Part shown: positions 42,926-51,059 of the stretch, piece by piece | How positions within the stretch are numbered: position 1 is the first letter of the stretch | Layout: each line of letters opens with the position of its first letter | Position numbers and translations under genes: made by a program | The notes under the pieces: generated by a model | Seen by the model: the letters and a program-made list of their open reading frames with translations, nothing else | What the model was told of the DNA's origin: nothing | Database searches by the model: none | Assembly (NCBI RefSeq): GCF_016863275.1 | Contig: NZ_BOOO01000006.1 | Span: 1 to 64,000 of the forward strand | DNA: 64,000 bases | Origin: Planotetraspora mira | GTDB lineage: Bacteria; Actinomycetota; Actinomycetes; Streptosporangiales; Streptosporangiaceae | Reading direction: 5' to 3'

Positions 42926-45316
42926 TCAGCCCAGGTCGAGACCGAACAGCAGCGGGTCGTGGTCGGACGAGCGGAACGCGCCCGGCGAGTACAGCGCCGG
43001 CGGGTTGAACTCGGTGTTGTAGTCCATGAACCGGCCCTCATCCGCGTTGATGTGCCAGATCGTCGCCCCGGTCACCCGCTTGAGTAGCTGCTTGCCGACC
43101 ATCACGTGGTCCAGCTCGCCCGACAGGCTGTCGAAGACGTAGCTGTAGCGGTCCTGCTTGTCGAGGAACTTCTTGCTCAGGCTCGTGAGCTTCCCGGCCT
43201 CCAGCGTGTGGATGGGGTCCTCCTCGCCGTAGGCGTTGAGGTCGCCCGCCACGACGGGGTTGGGCAGGTTGAACGTGTCGATCAGCTCGAGCACCGCCTG
43301 CGCCTGGCGGACACGCTCGGCGTTGAAGCAGCTCTGGCCGTCGCCCTGGTCGACGTCGGCTCCGGTCGCGCCGTCGCAGCCCTTCGACTTGAAGTGGTTG
43401 ACGATCATGGTGAAGATCCGGCCGTCGTCGTCGTCCCTGGTGCGCTGGAACATCTGGATCAGCGGCGGCCGGCGGAAGACCGGGTCGGTGGAGGACTGGG
43501 CGGCTCCCACGGGCTTCACCACGGCGGGCTTGTAGATCAGGGCCACCTGGATCTCGTCGGTTCCGGGGACCGGGGAGGTGATCCCCTTGTACGTGCCCGC
43601 GCCGACCTCGGCGTTCAAGGCGTCCACCAGGGTGTTCAGCGCGGTGGTGCCGTTGTTCTCGACCTCCATGAGGCCCGCCACGTCCGGGTCCAGGCCCTTC
43701 AGCGTCGCGACGAGCTTGGCGAGCTGGCGCTGCCGCTCCTCGTCGGTGTTGGCGCCGCGCTTGTTCAGCGTGGTGAACCAGTTGAGGGTGTTGAGGCTCG
43801 CCACCTGGACGTCGCCGCCCACCTTGGCCGGCTTGGACGGACGCGGGTTGTCGGCGGCGAAGGCCACCGGCGAGGTCGGCTCCACCCGGTAGAGGTCGAA
43901 GCCGTAGGTCAGGATGCCGGTCAGCCCGGTGGTCCCGTCACCCACGCGGACGGTGTTCGAGCCGTTCGTGTGGTACGGCAGGACCGGGGGGTTCTGCACG
44001 TTGGACCCGTCGTCCAGCAGGATCCGGCGGGCCTGGTTCTCGGCCGGGTCGACGTTGTCGCGGTCGGTCGGCTGGAAGAGCCGGCCCTTGGCGGACAGGG
44101 TGAGCTCCCCGAAGCGGCCCAGGTTGAAGACCTCGGAGACGGTGAGTTCCTGGGGGAACGTGACGAGCACGCCCTCCAGCGATTCGAGGGTCGCGCCGGA
44201 GGCGAGCGGCAGCCTCACCGCGGCGGTCTTGACCGTCCCGGTGCCGCAGACGTCCACGGCGGAGACCGGGGACAGCTCCGTGAGGCCGTTGAACTCGACG
44301 ACGGTGCCGGTGACCCGGACCCGGTCGCCGACGGCGGCGGGCCTGGGGGTGAACACGAACACCGCGTCGGAGGTGGCCGGGTTCGCGTCAGGCGTCGAGT
44401 CCTGGACGTAGAAGCCGCTCAGCTGGTTCGTGCCCTGGAAGTCCGCGGTCACGACTCCTTCGACCCGGACCGCCTGGCCGACGAGGGGCGAGGCGTCGCC
44501 CGCGCCCTGGACGTCGGCGATCTGGTGCGTCACCGGAACGGCGCACGAGGACGGAGTCGTGGGGGTCGGAGTGGGAGTCGGGGTCGGCGTGTCCGACGGG
44601 GTCGGGGTCGGCGTCGGCGTGTCCGAGGGGGTGGGGCTCGGGGTGCTCCCCCCGCACGGAGCGGCGGCGGAGGCGGTGTTGTGCGGAGCCGGGGCGCCCG
44701 CCTCGAAGTCCGCGGCGTTGCTGTCGGTGTCGGCGCAGCCGCCGTCCTTGCGCAGCGCGGCGGTGCTGTTGGTCAGCGCGGGGGCGGCGGCGCCCTCGAA
44801 GTAGTTGGCGGTGCCGTAGCCGACCAGGTCGGCGATGTCGGCGGTCTGCTCGGGCGTGCACGGGATGGAGCCGCCGTTGCAGGCCAGGCCTGTGGCGGAC
44901 CGGACCAGCGCGACCTTCCCGGCGGTGCCGCTCAGGGCGAGGTTCCCTGTGGTGTCCGGGGTCGGGAGCGGTCCACTCGGGGTCGTGCCCGCCGCGAGCT
45001 GGACGAGGTGGTACTGCCCCGGAGTGAGAGAGCCGGAGAGGTCCACCTTGTTGGAGGAGAACGGTCCGGTGCCGGTGGCGCTGGCGTACTGGACCGACCA
45101 GCCGTTGAGGGAGACCGTCGCGGCGCTGCGGTTGAACAGTTCCACGTAGTCATTGGTCAGCGGGGCGCCGCTGTTGCCGCCTCCGCCGTACACCTGGCTG
45201 ATCACCACGGTGCCGGGCTCCGCCGACGCCGGGGTCAGCGAGAGCGTGGTGACACCGGCCACCACGAGGCCGACGGCCGCGAGCGTGGCGACGGCGCGCA
45301 GGGCCTTTCTCGGCAT
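42926..45316 (-). CDS. ExeM/NucH-like secreted endonuclease
   Basis: A 796-residue exported protein. The signal peptide (MPRKALRAVATLAAVGLVVAG...ASA) is followed by a lamin-tail domain (VVISQVYGGGGNSGAPLTNDYVELFN), a Pro/Thr/Ser linker of about 35 residues, an OB-like region (VGQAVRVEGVVTADF), and a C-terminal endonuclease/exonuclease/phosphatase domain: VASLNTLNWF, GLMEVENNG with catalytic Glu, VAGDLNAYGEED and SSDHDPLLF. It should degrade extracellular DNA or RNA, for phosphate or nucleotide scavenging. Start choice is open: an in-frame ATG at 45367 adds 17 residues and has a TAAAGT -10-like box placed for a leaderless mRNA. Confidence 0.88.
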   Translation of the reverse strand: MPRKALRAVATLAAVGLVVAGVTTLSLTPASAEPGTVVISQVYGGGGNSGAPLTNDYVELFNRSAATVSLNGWSVQYASATGTGPFSSNKVDLSGSLTPGQYHLVQLAAGTTPSGPLPTPDTTGNLALSGTAGKVALVRSATGLACNGGSIPCTPEQTADIADLVGYGTANYFEGAAAPALTNSTAALRKDGGCADTDSNAADFEAGAPAPHNTASAAAPCGGSTPSPTPSDTPTPTPTPSDTPTPTPTPTPTTPSSCAVPVTHQIADVQGAGDASPLVGQAVRVEGVVTADFQGTNQLSGFYVQDSTPDANPATSDAVFVFTPRPAAVGDRVRVTGTVVEFNGLTELSPVSAVDVCGTGTVKTAAVRLPLASGATLESLEGVLVTFPQELTVSEVFNLGRFGELTLSAKGRLFQPTDRDNVDPAENQARRILLDDGSNVQNPPVLPYHTNGSNTVRVGDGTTGLTGILTYGFDLYRVEPTSPVAFAADNPRPSKPAKVGGDVQVASLNTLNWFTTLNKRGANTDEERQRQLAKLVATLKGLDPDVAGLMEVENNGTTALNTLVDALNAEVGAGTYKGITSPVPGTDEIQVALIYKPAVVKPVGAAQSSTDPVFRRPPLIQMFQRTRDDDDGRIFTMIVNHFKSKGCDGATGADVDQGDGQSCFNAERVRQAQAVLELIDTFNLPNPVVAGDLNAYGEEDPIHTLEAGKLTSLSKKFLDKQDRYSYVFDSLSGELDHVMVGKQLLKRVTGATIWHINADEGRFMDYNTEFNPPALYSPGAFRSSDHDPLLFGLDLG

Positions 45317-45576
45317 GGACCGGAGGCGACCACGGGCATGGTCATAAGCACGGGATAAAGGGCGCATGACCCGGACTTTATGAGGATATGACCGTGCCAG
45401 TCGGCCCTACCGGTGACTACAGAATGAAATCGTATGAACTTGCCAATCAGCGGAGTCTCGGGACGTATGGGTCCTGCCGTTGCGCTCCACACCGTTTACG
45501 CACCGATTCCTCATGTCGCCCTCAGACGGCACTCAGGAAACGGGAACGAGACTCGGCAATGCGCCACCGGGAAAGG

Positions 45577-46050
45577 CTAGGAAACGGTTCCGGCGAGCAT
45601 CCCGCCCACGGAACGGCCGTGCACCATCCCCGGCAGTACGACCACGACCGGGCAGTGCGCCCTCAGCAGGCAGGCGGCCACGATCGGGTTGATGACCGGG
45701 TACGGCTCCGCGTCGGCCTCGTCGGCTCCGAGCACCAGCAGGTCCGCTTCGGCGGCGGCGTGCAGCAGTACCCGCGCGGGCGACCCCTCGACGACGGCGG
45801 GCTCCACGTGGTCCTCACCGAGCTCGTCGACGACCAGCCTGGCCATGTCGGCGGCGGCACGACGCTCGTCCTCACGCGAGCTCCGGCCGGCCAGTGGTGC
45901 GTACGGGGCGTGGAGCCCGCCCGACCATTCCCAGGCGTACACCGCCTCGACGCTCGCGCCGCGCAGGCGGCCCTCGGCCGCGGCCCAACGAAGCGCGGCC
46001 GACGACGCCGCCGAGCCGCTGATACCCACCACGATCTTCGCCTGATTCAC
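45577..46050 (-). CDS. universal stress protein, UspA family
   Basis: A 157-residue single-domain Usp: KIVVGISGSAASSAALRWAAAEG at the N-terminus and the C-terminal ATP-binding pattern LLVLGADE...AACLLRAHCPVVVV. Usp proteins bind nucleotides and modulate stress and low-oxygen survival. The usual G-2x-G-9x-G(S/T) site is only partly kept (ADEADAEPYPVINPIVAACLL), so ATP binding is uncertain. The start is GTG at 46050 behind GAGGCGGGA. The 260 bases between it and the nuclease gene hold nothing I can name. Confidence 0.85.
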   Translation of the reverse strand: MNQAKIVVGISGSAASSAALRWAAAEGRLRGASVEAVYAWEWSGGLHAPYAPLAGRSSREDERRAAADMARLVVDELGEDHVEPAVVEGSPARVLLHAAAEADLLVLGADEADAEPYPVINPIVAACLLRAHCPVVVVLPGMVHGRSVGGMLAGTVS

Positions 46051-46251
46051 AATCCCGCCTCGCTCTCCGCCCCAAGTCTCTCCTACCAGGATTAATCAGG
46101 TGTTGCCGGGGCGAAACGTCAGAAAGACAAAATAGTCGACGGCATGAACCTCCGGGGTCGGGTCAGGGTTGACCCCGATGGCGGGCCGTGGAGACGGCCA
46201 ATACGCTGGCGGGCATTCCGGGAGTTCCGGGGGCCGCATAGGAGGGAAGAC

Positions 46252-47019
46252 GTGCCGACGAGTCCGATCGACGACTACGTGGCCGGGCTCCGCCGTCTTC
46301 TCCGCGGTCCGGTCCGCGCCAGGCGGGACCTGCTCGCCGAGGCGCGGGACGGGCTGCTCGACGCGGCCGAGGCGTACGAGGCCGATGGCCACACCAGGGC
46401 CGAGGCCGAGCGACTGGCGATCGCGGACTTCGGGCTCGCCACCGAAATCGCCCCCGGCTTCCAGGAGGAACTCGCGGTCGGCCAAGGGCGCAGGACCGCG
46501 GCGCTCCTGTTCGTCAGCGTGCCGGTCACCGCGTTGATGTGGAGCGTGGTCTGGGAGTTCTTCCCCCAGTCACCGGCCGCGCCCACTCCGCCGGAGTGGT
46601 TCTGGACGGTCAGCAGACTTCTGGACTACACACAGTTCGCGACCGGTGTCGTGGGCGGCGTCGCCCTGCTCGCCCTCGGCCGGGGGTTGCGGGTGCTGCG
46701 GCGGCCCAGGATCCTGACTCGCGCGCTGGGGCTCCTGGTGTTGGTCCAGATCCCGGTCAGGGTCGCGATGAGCATGGCCCTCGTGCAGGGCGCCGACGGC
46801 CCTCCGGGGTTCGGCGACTACGCCCCCGGCGTGGCCGTCTCTCTGATCACCTACGCGCTGGGAACGTGGCAGTTCGTCAGCGCGGTGCTCTGCGTCCACC
46901 ACAGCCGGGCGTTCGTTCATCGTGAGGGGTCGAGCACGCTCCCGATCGCCGTCGTGAACGACTTCCAGGCCGACCGCTCCCCCGCGAGCGCCGCGCGGCC
47001 CGAGTCCGTCAGGCGGTAG
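46252..47019 (+). CDS. HAAS/permease-prefix domain membrane protein
   Basis: A 255-residue protein. Residues 1-75 form the helix-rich domain found in proteins encoded next to PadR regulators (SPIDDYVAGLRRLLRGPVRARRDLLAEARDGLLDAAEAYEADGHTRAEAERLAIADFG). Four membrane helices follow (about 82-103, 120-140, 152-172, 182-205). The GTG at 46252 is chosen for its GGAGGG. The gene converges with the PadR gene, and their coding regions overlap by 103 bases, so the last 34 residues are antisense to the PadR C-terminus. Function of the family is not settled; it is thought to work with its PadR partner in signal response. Confidence 0.8.
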   Translation: MPTSPIDDYVAGLRRLLRGPVRARRDLLAEARDGLLDAAEAYEADGHTRAEAERLAIADFGLATEIAPGFQEELAVGQGRRTAALLFVSVPVTALMWSVVWEFFPQSPAAPTPPEWFWTVSRLLDYTQFATGVVGGVALLALGRGLRVLRRPRILTRALGLLVLVQIPVRVAMSMALVQGADGPPGFGDYAPGVAVSLITYALGTWQFVSAVLCVHHSRAFVHREGSSTLPIAVVNDFQADRSPASAARPESVRR

Positions 47020-47240
47020 GTGCGCCGCTTGCGCCCGCCCGCCACAGCCCACTCCCCGGCCAGGTAGCCGGCCCGCTCCAGCCTGCGCAGGGCCGGGTAG
47101 ACGGTGCCCGTCGGGACGTCGAGCGCGCCACCGCTGCGCTCGCGCAGCGCCTCGATGATGGCGTAGCCGTGGAGCGGCTCACGCTCCACCACGGAGAGCA
47201 ACAGGGCATCCATGTGCCCTCGCAGCGTGTCGGCGTTCAC
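46917..47240 (-). CDS. PadR family transcriptional regulator
   Basis: A 107-residue winged-helix repressor: MDALLLSVVEREPLHGYAIIEALRERSGGALDVPTGTVYPALRRLERAGYLAGEW is the standard PadR DNA-binding unit, followed by a short dimerisation helix. The start is GTG at 47240. It is divergent from cydA across an 85-base spacer containing three 15-base iterons (47264-47311), so it probably controls both itself and cydABDC. The partner HAAS gene overlaps its 3' end on the opposite strand. Confidence 0.88.
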   Translation of the reverse strand: MNADTLRGHMDALLLSVVEREPLHGYAIIEALRERSGGALDVPTGTVYPALRRLERAGYLAGEWAVAGGRKRRTYRLTDSGRAALAGERSAWKSFTTAIGSVLDPSR

Positions 47241-47263
47241 GGTCGCAGCCTATCCCGGTCCAC

Positions 47264-47311
47264 ATGTAGGGAGTCTACATGTAGGCTGTCTATATGTAGA
47301 CTCTCTATGTA
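47264..47311. promoter_or_regulatory. PadR operator iterons between padR and cydA
   Basis: ATGTA recurs at 47264, 47279, 47294 and 47307. The first three head 15-base units ATGTAGGGAGTCTAC, ATGTAGGCTGTCTAT and ATGTAGACTCTCTAT. Each unit ends in CTAC or CTAT, so adjacent units form TACATGTA-like dyads, the ATGT/ACAT pattern of PadR sites. The last one runs to within three bases of the cydA Shine-Dalgarno. Confidence 0.78.
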
Positions 47312-47325
47312 TTGAGGAGCCCCCC

Positions 47326-48510
47326 TTGGACGTCGTCGACCTCGCGCGGACGCAGTTCGCCGTGACGGGCAGCCTGCACTTCCTGTTCGTCGTGCTGACC
47401 CTCGGCCTCGCGCCCCTTGTCGCGATCATGCACACGCGCTACGCGATCACCGGCAATCCCCTCCATGAGCGGATGACCCGCTTCTGGGGGCAGATCTATG
47501 TGATCAACTACGCGCTCGGCGTGTTCACCGGCCTGGTCATGGAATTCCAGTTCGGACTGAGCTGGAGCGGCCTGTCGCACTACGCGGGCGACGTCTTCGG
47601 CGCGCCGCTCGCCATCGAGACCCTGGTGGCCTTCTTCCTGGAGTCCACGTTCCTCGGCTTGTGGATCTTCGGCTGGCACCGGTTACCCCGGGCGCTCCAC
47701 GTGACCTGCATCTGGCTGGTGACGCTGACCGCCTACGCCTCGGCCTTCTGGATCATGGTGGCGAACTCGTTCCTCCAGCACCCGGTCGGCTCCGTCGAAC
47801 AGGGCGGCCGCCTGGTGCTTCGGGACTTCGGCGCACTGCTCACCAATCCCAACCTGGTCTTCGCGCTCCCCCACGTGATCAGCGCCGGGCTGTGGACCGG
47901 CGGGTTCGTCGTCATGGGGGCCAGCGCGTACCACCTGTTCCGGCGCACGAAGGAGCAGGAGTTCTTCACCCGGTCGCTCCGGATGGGCGTGGTGACCGCC
48001 TTCATCGGCTCCCTGTTCACCGTCGGTTTCGGATACGCCCAGTTCGGCGTGATCGAGGCCACCCAGCCGGACAAGTTCGACGCCGCACCCGAGGCCGCGC
48101 TCGGGCTCATGATCGGGATCGGGCAACTCCTCCAGTTCGGCGTGATGTTCCTCCTGCTGCCTCTGCTGTTCCGGAACCTGCTCGCCCGGTGGCGGTGGCT
48201 GCACCCGGTCCTGATGCTCATCACCCCGCTGCCGTTCGTGGCGGCGATCGCCGGATGGCTCGTGCGCGAGATGGGCCGTCAGCCGTGGCTGGTGTACGGA
48301 AAGCTCTCCGTGGCCGACGCCATGACGCCGGGACTCTCCAGGACCGCCATCACCGGCTCGTTCATCGGCTTCGCCGGCCTGCTCGGCCTGCTCGCGATCA
48401 TCGACTACCTGCTGATCGCCCGTGCCGTGCGCCGCGGGCCGGAACAGGTGTCCCTCGGCATGCCGGACCGGCCCGCCGAGCCCGCGCCCATGCCCGCCCA
48501 CTCCCTCTGA
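47326..48510 (+). CDS. cydA: cytochrome bd oxidase subunit I
   Basis: A 394-residue quinol oxidase subunit carrying hemes b558, b595 and d. It has the N-terminal heme-ligand region RTQFAVTGSLHFLFVVLTLG and the GRQPW signature (REMGRQPWLVYG). It is clearly shorter than E. coli CydA (522): the quinol-binding Q-loop is of the short type. The TTG at 47326 is chosen because GAGGAG lies six bases before it; an upstream frame would include the iterons. It is first of cydABDC, a high-affinity oxidase used at low oxygen. Confidence 0.93.
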   Translation: MDVVDLARTQFAVTGSLHFLFVVLTLGLAPLVAIMHTRYAITGNPLHERMTRFWGQIYVINYALGVFTGLVMEFQFGLSWSGLSHYAGDVFGAPLAIETLVAFFLESTFLGLWIFGWHRLPRALHVTCIWLVTLTAYASAFWIMVANSFLQHPVGSVEQGGRLVLRDFGALLTNPNLVFALPHVISAGLWTGGFVVMGASAYHLFRRTKEQEFFTRSLRMGVVTAFIGSLFTVGFGYAQFGVIEATQPDKFDAAPEAALGLMIGIGQLLQFGVMFLLLPLLFRNLLARWRWLHPVLMLITPLPFVAAIAGWLVREMGRQPWLVYGKLSVADAMTPGLSRTAITGSFIGFAGLLGLLAIIDYLLIARAVRRGPEQVSLGMPDRPAEPAPMPAHSL

Positions 48511-48521
48511 GGACCACGACC

Positions 48522-49283
48522 ATGGAGATCATCTGGTTCGGCGCCCTCGCCGTCCTGCTTGTCGGCTACTTCGCACTCGAGGGCTTCGACATCGGGCTCG
48601 GCATCCTGCTGCCCGTGCTGGGCCGGTCGCAGGAGGACCGCGACCGGCTCGTCGGGGCCATGGCGCCGTTCGTCCTCGCGGGCGAGGTCTGGCTGGTCGC
48701 CCTCGTCGGCGTGCTGTTCGGCGCCTTCTCCACCCTGGAGGGCGCGGTGCTCAGCGGGCTGTACCCCCTGGTCGTGGCGCTGCTCCTGACGTGGATCGTC
48801 CGGGACGCCGGCCTGTGGTTCCGCCGCCGCGCGGACGGCGCCGCGTGGCGGACGCTTTGGGACGGCGCCATCTGCCTCGGCTCGGCCGGGCTGGCACTGA
48901 CCTGGGGCATGACGCTGGTGGCGCTGGCCCGCGGACTGTCGGCTCCCCTGCTCGCCCCGGCAGGCGTCGCCGGGGGGATCGTGGTCGCGCTGGCGTTCTG
49001 TCTCCACGGCTGGACCTTCGCGGCGTGGCGGCTGCCCGGCGACCCGGCGGTCCGCGGAGCGCGGCGCACCGGGCGGGCCCTGCTGCTGACGGCTCTGACG
49101 GCCGCGATCCCCGCAGTCCTGGCCGTCGCCGTCGTGGCCTCCGCCCTCATCGAGCACGCCGCCCCGCCGGAGACCCTGACCACCCTGGGTGCCATTGTGT
49201 TGCCGTGCGTCCCGATCCTCGTGGGCGCGCAAGTATGGGTGTGGCGCACCTTCAGCAGGGGTGCGCTGCCCACGTTCTTCTGA
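48522..49283 (+). CDS. cydB: cytochrome bd oxidase subunit II (short form)
   Basis: Membrane partner of CydA with the family N-terminus YFALEGFDIGLGILLPVLGR and GEVWLVALVGVLFGAF. At 253 residues it is well below the usual 330-380, ending after roughly seven helices without frameshift or obvious decay. It is 11 bases after cydA with GAGGA before the ATG. Confidence 0.88.
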   Translation: MEIIWFGALAVLLVGYFALEGFDIGLGILLPVLGRSQEDRDRLVGAMAPFVLAGEVWLVALVGVLFGAFSTLEGAVLSGLYPLVVALLLTWIVRDAGLWFRRRADGAAWRTLWDGAICLGSAGLALTWGMTLVALARGLSAPLLAPAGVAGGIVVALAFCLHGWTFAAWRLPGDPAVRGARRTGRALLLTALTAAIPAVLAVAVVASALIEHAAPPETLTTLGAIVLPCVPILVGAQVWVWRTFSRGALPTFF

Positions 49284-49316
49284 CCGTCTGCCGGCCGTCG
49301 TCCGATTGGGCCTCCG

Positions 49317-51059
49317 TTGCACAAGGATCTTCTGCGGCTCGCACGATCCGAACGGACCGTGCGGCCACACCTCGCCGCCTGCCTGGCCGCTGCCGTGGCG
49401 GCGGGGCTCCTCGTGCTCGTGCAGGCGGAACTGCTGGCGGGAGTGCTCTCCGGCCGGTTCACCGTGGCCGTCCTGCTCCCGCTTGCACTGGTTGTGGCGG
49501 CGCGGGGGCTGCTCGGCTGGGGACGGGGCGTCTTCGCCGGTCGCACGGCCACGGCCCTGAAGTCCGCGCTGCGCCGCCGGCTGTTGCCGCGTTTCCAGGA
49601 GCCGGACGCCGCCGTTTCCCGGCGATCCGGTGAGCTCGTCACACTCGCAGGACGCGGGCTGGACGCCCTGGACGCCTACCTGACCGGCTACCTGCCGGCG
49701 GTCGCCGTGGCGGGCGTCATCCCGATCGCGGTCGTCGTGCGGCTCTTCGTGGCCGACCTCGAGACCGCCGTCATCGTCCTGCTCACGCTGCCGCTCATCC
49801 CGATCTTCGGCGCGCTGGTCGGCTGGACCACCCGGGCGGTGACGCAGCAGCAGTGGGAGGCGCTGACCAGGCTCGGCGGCCACTTCCTCGACGTCGTCCG
49901 CGGCCTTCCGACCCTGCGGGCCTTCGGCCGGGCACGCCACCAGGCGTCGGTGATCCAGCAGGTCGCCGCGGCCCACCGGACCGCGACGATGCGGACGCTG
50001 CGGGTCGCCTTCCTGTCGTCGCTGGTCCTCGAACTCGTGGCGTCGCTCTCCCTCGCTCTGGTCGCCGTCCCCGTCGGCCTGCGACTGCTGTCGGGCTCGC
50101 TCGACCTCCACACGGCGTTGCTGGTGCTGCTCCTGGCCCCGGAGGCCTACATCCCCCTGCGGGCCATGGGCACCACGTTCCACGCCGCCATGGAAGGAGT
50201 CGCCGCCGCCGACCAGGCCTTCTCCCTCATCACCCCCACCCCCGCCACTCCCACCACCACCCCCGCCACCACAACCGCCCGTGATCATGCACAGGTTCGC
50301 GAACAGCCCGCTGACCTGCCGAAACCTGTCCGTGATCATGCACAGATTCGCATTCACGCCCCTGACCTGCGGATTTCCGGCCGTGATCATGCACCGCCGG
50401 GGATCCGGTTCGAGGGGGTGACCGTCCGGTATCCCGGCCGCGAGGAGAACGCCCTCGACGCCGTCACCTTGCGGATTTCGCCGGGCGAGAGGGTGGCGAT
50501 CGTGGGCCCGAGCGGAGTCGGCAAGAGCACGCTGCTCCACGTCCTGCTCGGGTTCGTCACACCGTCCGAGGGCCGGGTCCTGATCGACGGCGCCGACCTC
50601 GCCGGGCTGGACCTCGACGAGTGGCGGCCCCGGCTCGCCTTCGTGCCCCAGCGCCCCCACCTGTTCGCCGCGACGGTCTCCGCCAACATCTCCCTGGGCT
50701 CCGACGCCTCGCCGGACGAGGTCCGTACGGCTGCCGCGGCCGCTCAGGCGGCCGAGTTCGTGGCGGCCCTGCCGTACGGCTATGAGACGGAACTCGGCGA
50801 ACGCGGCGCGAACCTGTCGGCGGGCCAGCGCCAGCGGGTCGCGCTCGCCCGCGCGTTCTGCCGCCCGTCGGCCGAGGTGCTCCTGCTCGACGAGCCGACC
50901 GCACGCCTGGACGGCAGGAGCGAGGCCGCGGTCGTCGAGGCCACGCGGAGGCTGTCCGAGGGAAGGACCTCGATCATCGTCGCCCACCGCCCCGCCATGA
51001 TCGAACTTGCCGACCGAGTCGTCCGCCTGCACGACCACGCGCAGACAGGAGCCGCATGA
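49317..51059 (+). CDS. cydD: thiol reductant ABC exporter, CydD subunit, with repeat-derived linker
   Basis: A 580-residue half-transporter that with CydC exports cysteine/glutathione-type thiols or otherwise supports assembly of cytochrome bd. A six-helix membrane domain (about residues 10-300) precedes a nucleotide-binding domain from about 360, with Walker A VGPSGVGKST (about 396-405), LSAGQRQRVALARA signature and LLLDEPTARLDG. Oddity: between them lie a Thr/Pro stretch and residues 322-359, encoded by two full and one partial copy of the interspersed repeat also found at 6231-6403, here in 51-base (17-codon) units. The TTG at 49317 is the most upstream reasonable start; no strong Shine-Dalgarno is visible. 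Confidence 0.9.
   Translation: MHKDLLRLARSERTVRPHLAACLAAAVAAGLLVLVQAELLAGVLSGRFTVAVLLPLALVVAARGLLGWGRGVFAGRTATALKSALRRRLLPRFQEPDAAVSRRSGELVTLAGRGLDALDAYLTGYLPAVAVAGVIPIAVVVRLFVADLETAVIVLLTLPLIPIFGALVGWTTRAVTQQQWEALTRLGGHFLDVVRGLPTLRAFGRARHQASVIQQVAAAHRTATMRTLRVAFLSSLVLELVASLSLALVAVPVGLRLLSGSLDLHTALLVLLLAPEAYIPLRAMGTTFHAAMEGVAAADQAFSLITPTPATPTTTPATTTARDHAQVREQPADLPKPVRDHAQIRIHAPDLRISGRDHAPPGIRFEGVTVRYPGREENALDAVTLRISPGERVAIVGPSGVGKSTLLHVLLGFVTPSEGRVLIDGADLAGLDLDEWRPRLAFVPQRPHLFAATVSANISLGSDASPDEVRTAAAAAQAAEFVAALPYGYETELGERGANLSAGQRQRVALARAFCRPSAEVLLLDEPTARLDGRSEAAVVEATRRLSEGRTSIIVAHRPAMIELADRVVRLHDHAQTGAA
50281..50393. repeat. interspersed GTGATCATGCACAG repeat inside cydD, 51-base period
   Basis: GTGATCATGCACAG-type cores start at 50281, 50332 and 50383, giving two units of exactly 51 bases and a partial third. 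Blocks GTGATCATGCACAGRTTCG and CCCSCTGACCTGC match the units at 6231-6403, where the period is 53-54. Here the length is a multiple of three and the frame stays open, encoding RDHAQVREQPADLPKPV, RDHAQIRIHAPDLRISG and RDHA. Confidence 0.9.

Noticed and set aside
44539-44650. Alternating GTCGGGGTCGG-type repeats in the nuclease gene as a possible regulatory repeat
   Set aside because: They simply encode the Pro/Thr/Ser linker between the lamin-tail and catalytic regions, common in secreted actinomycete enzymes.
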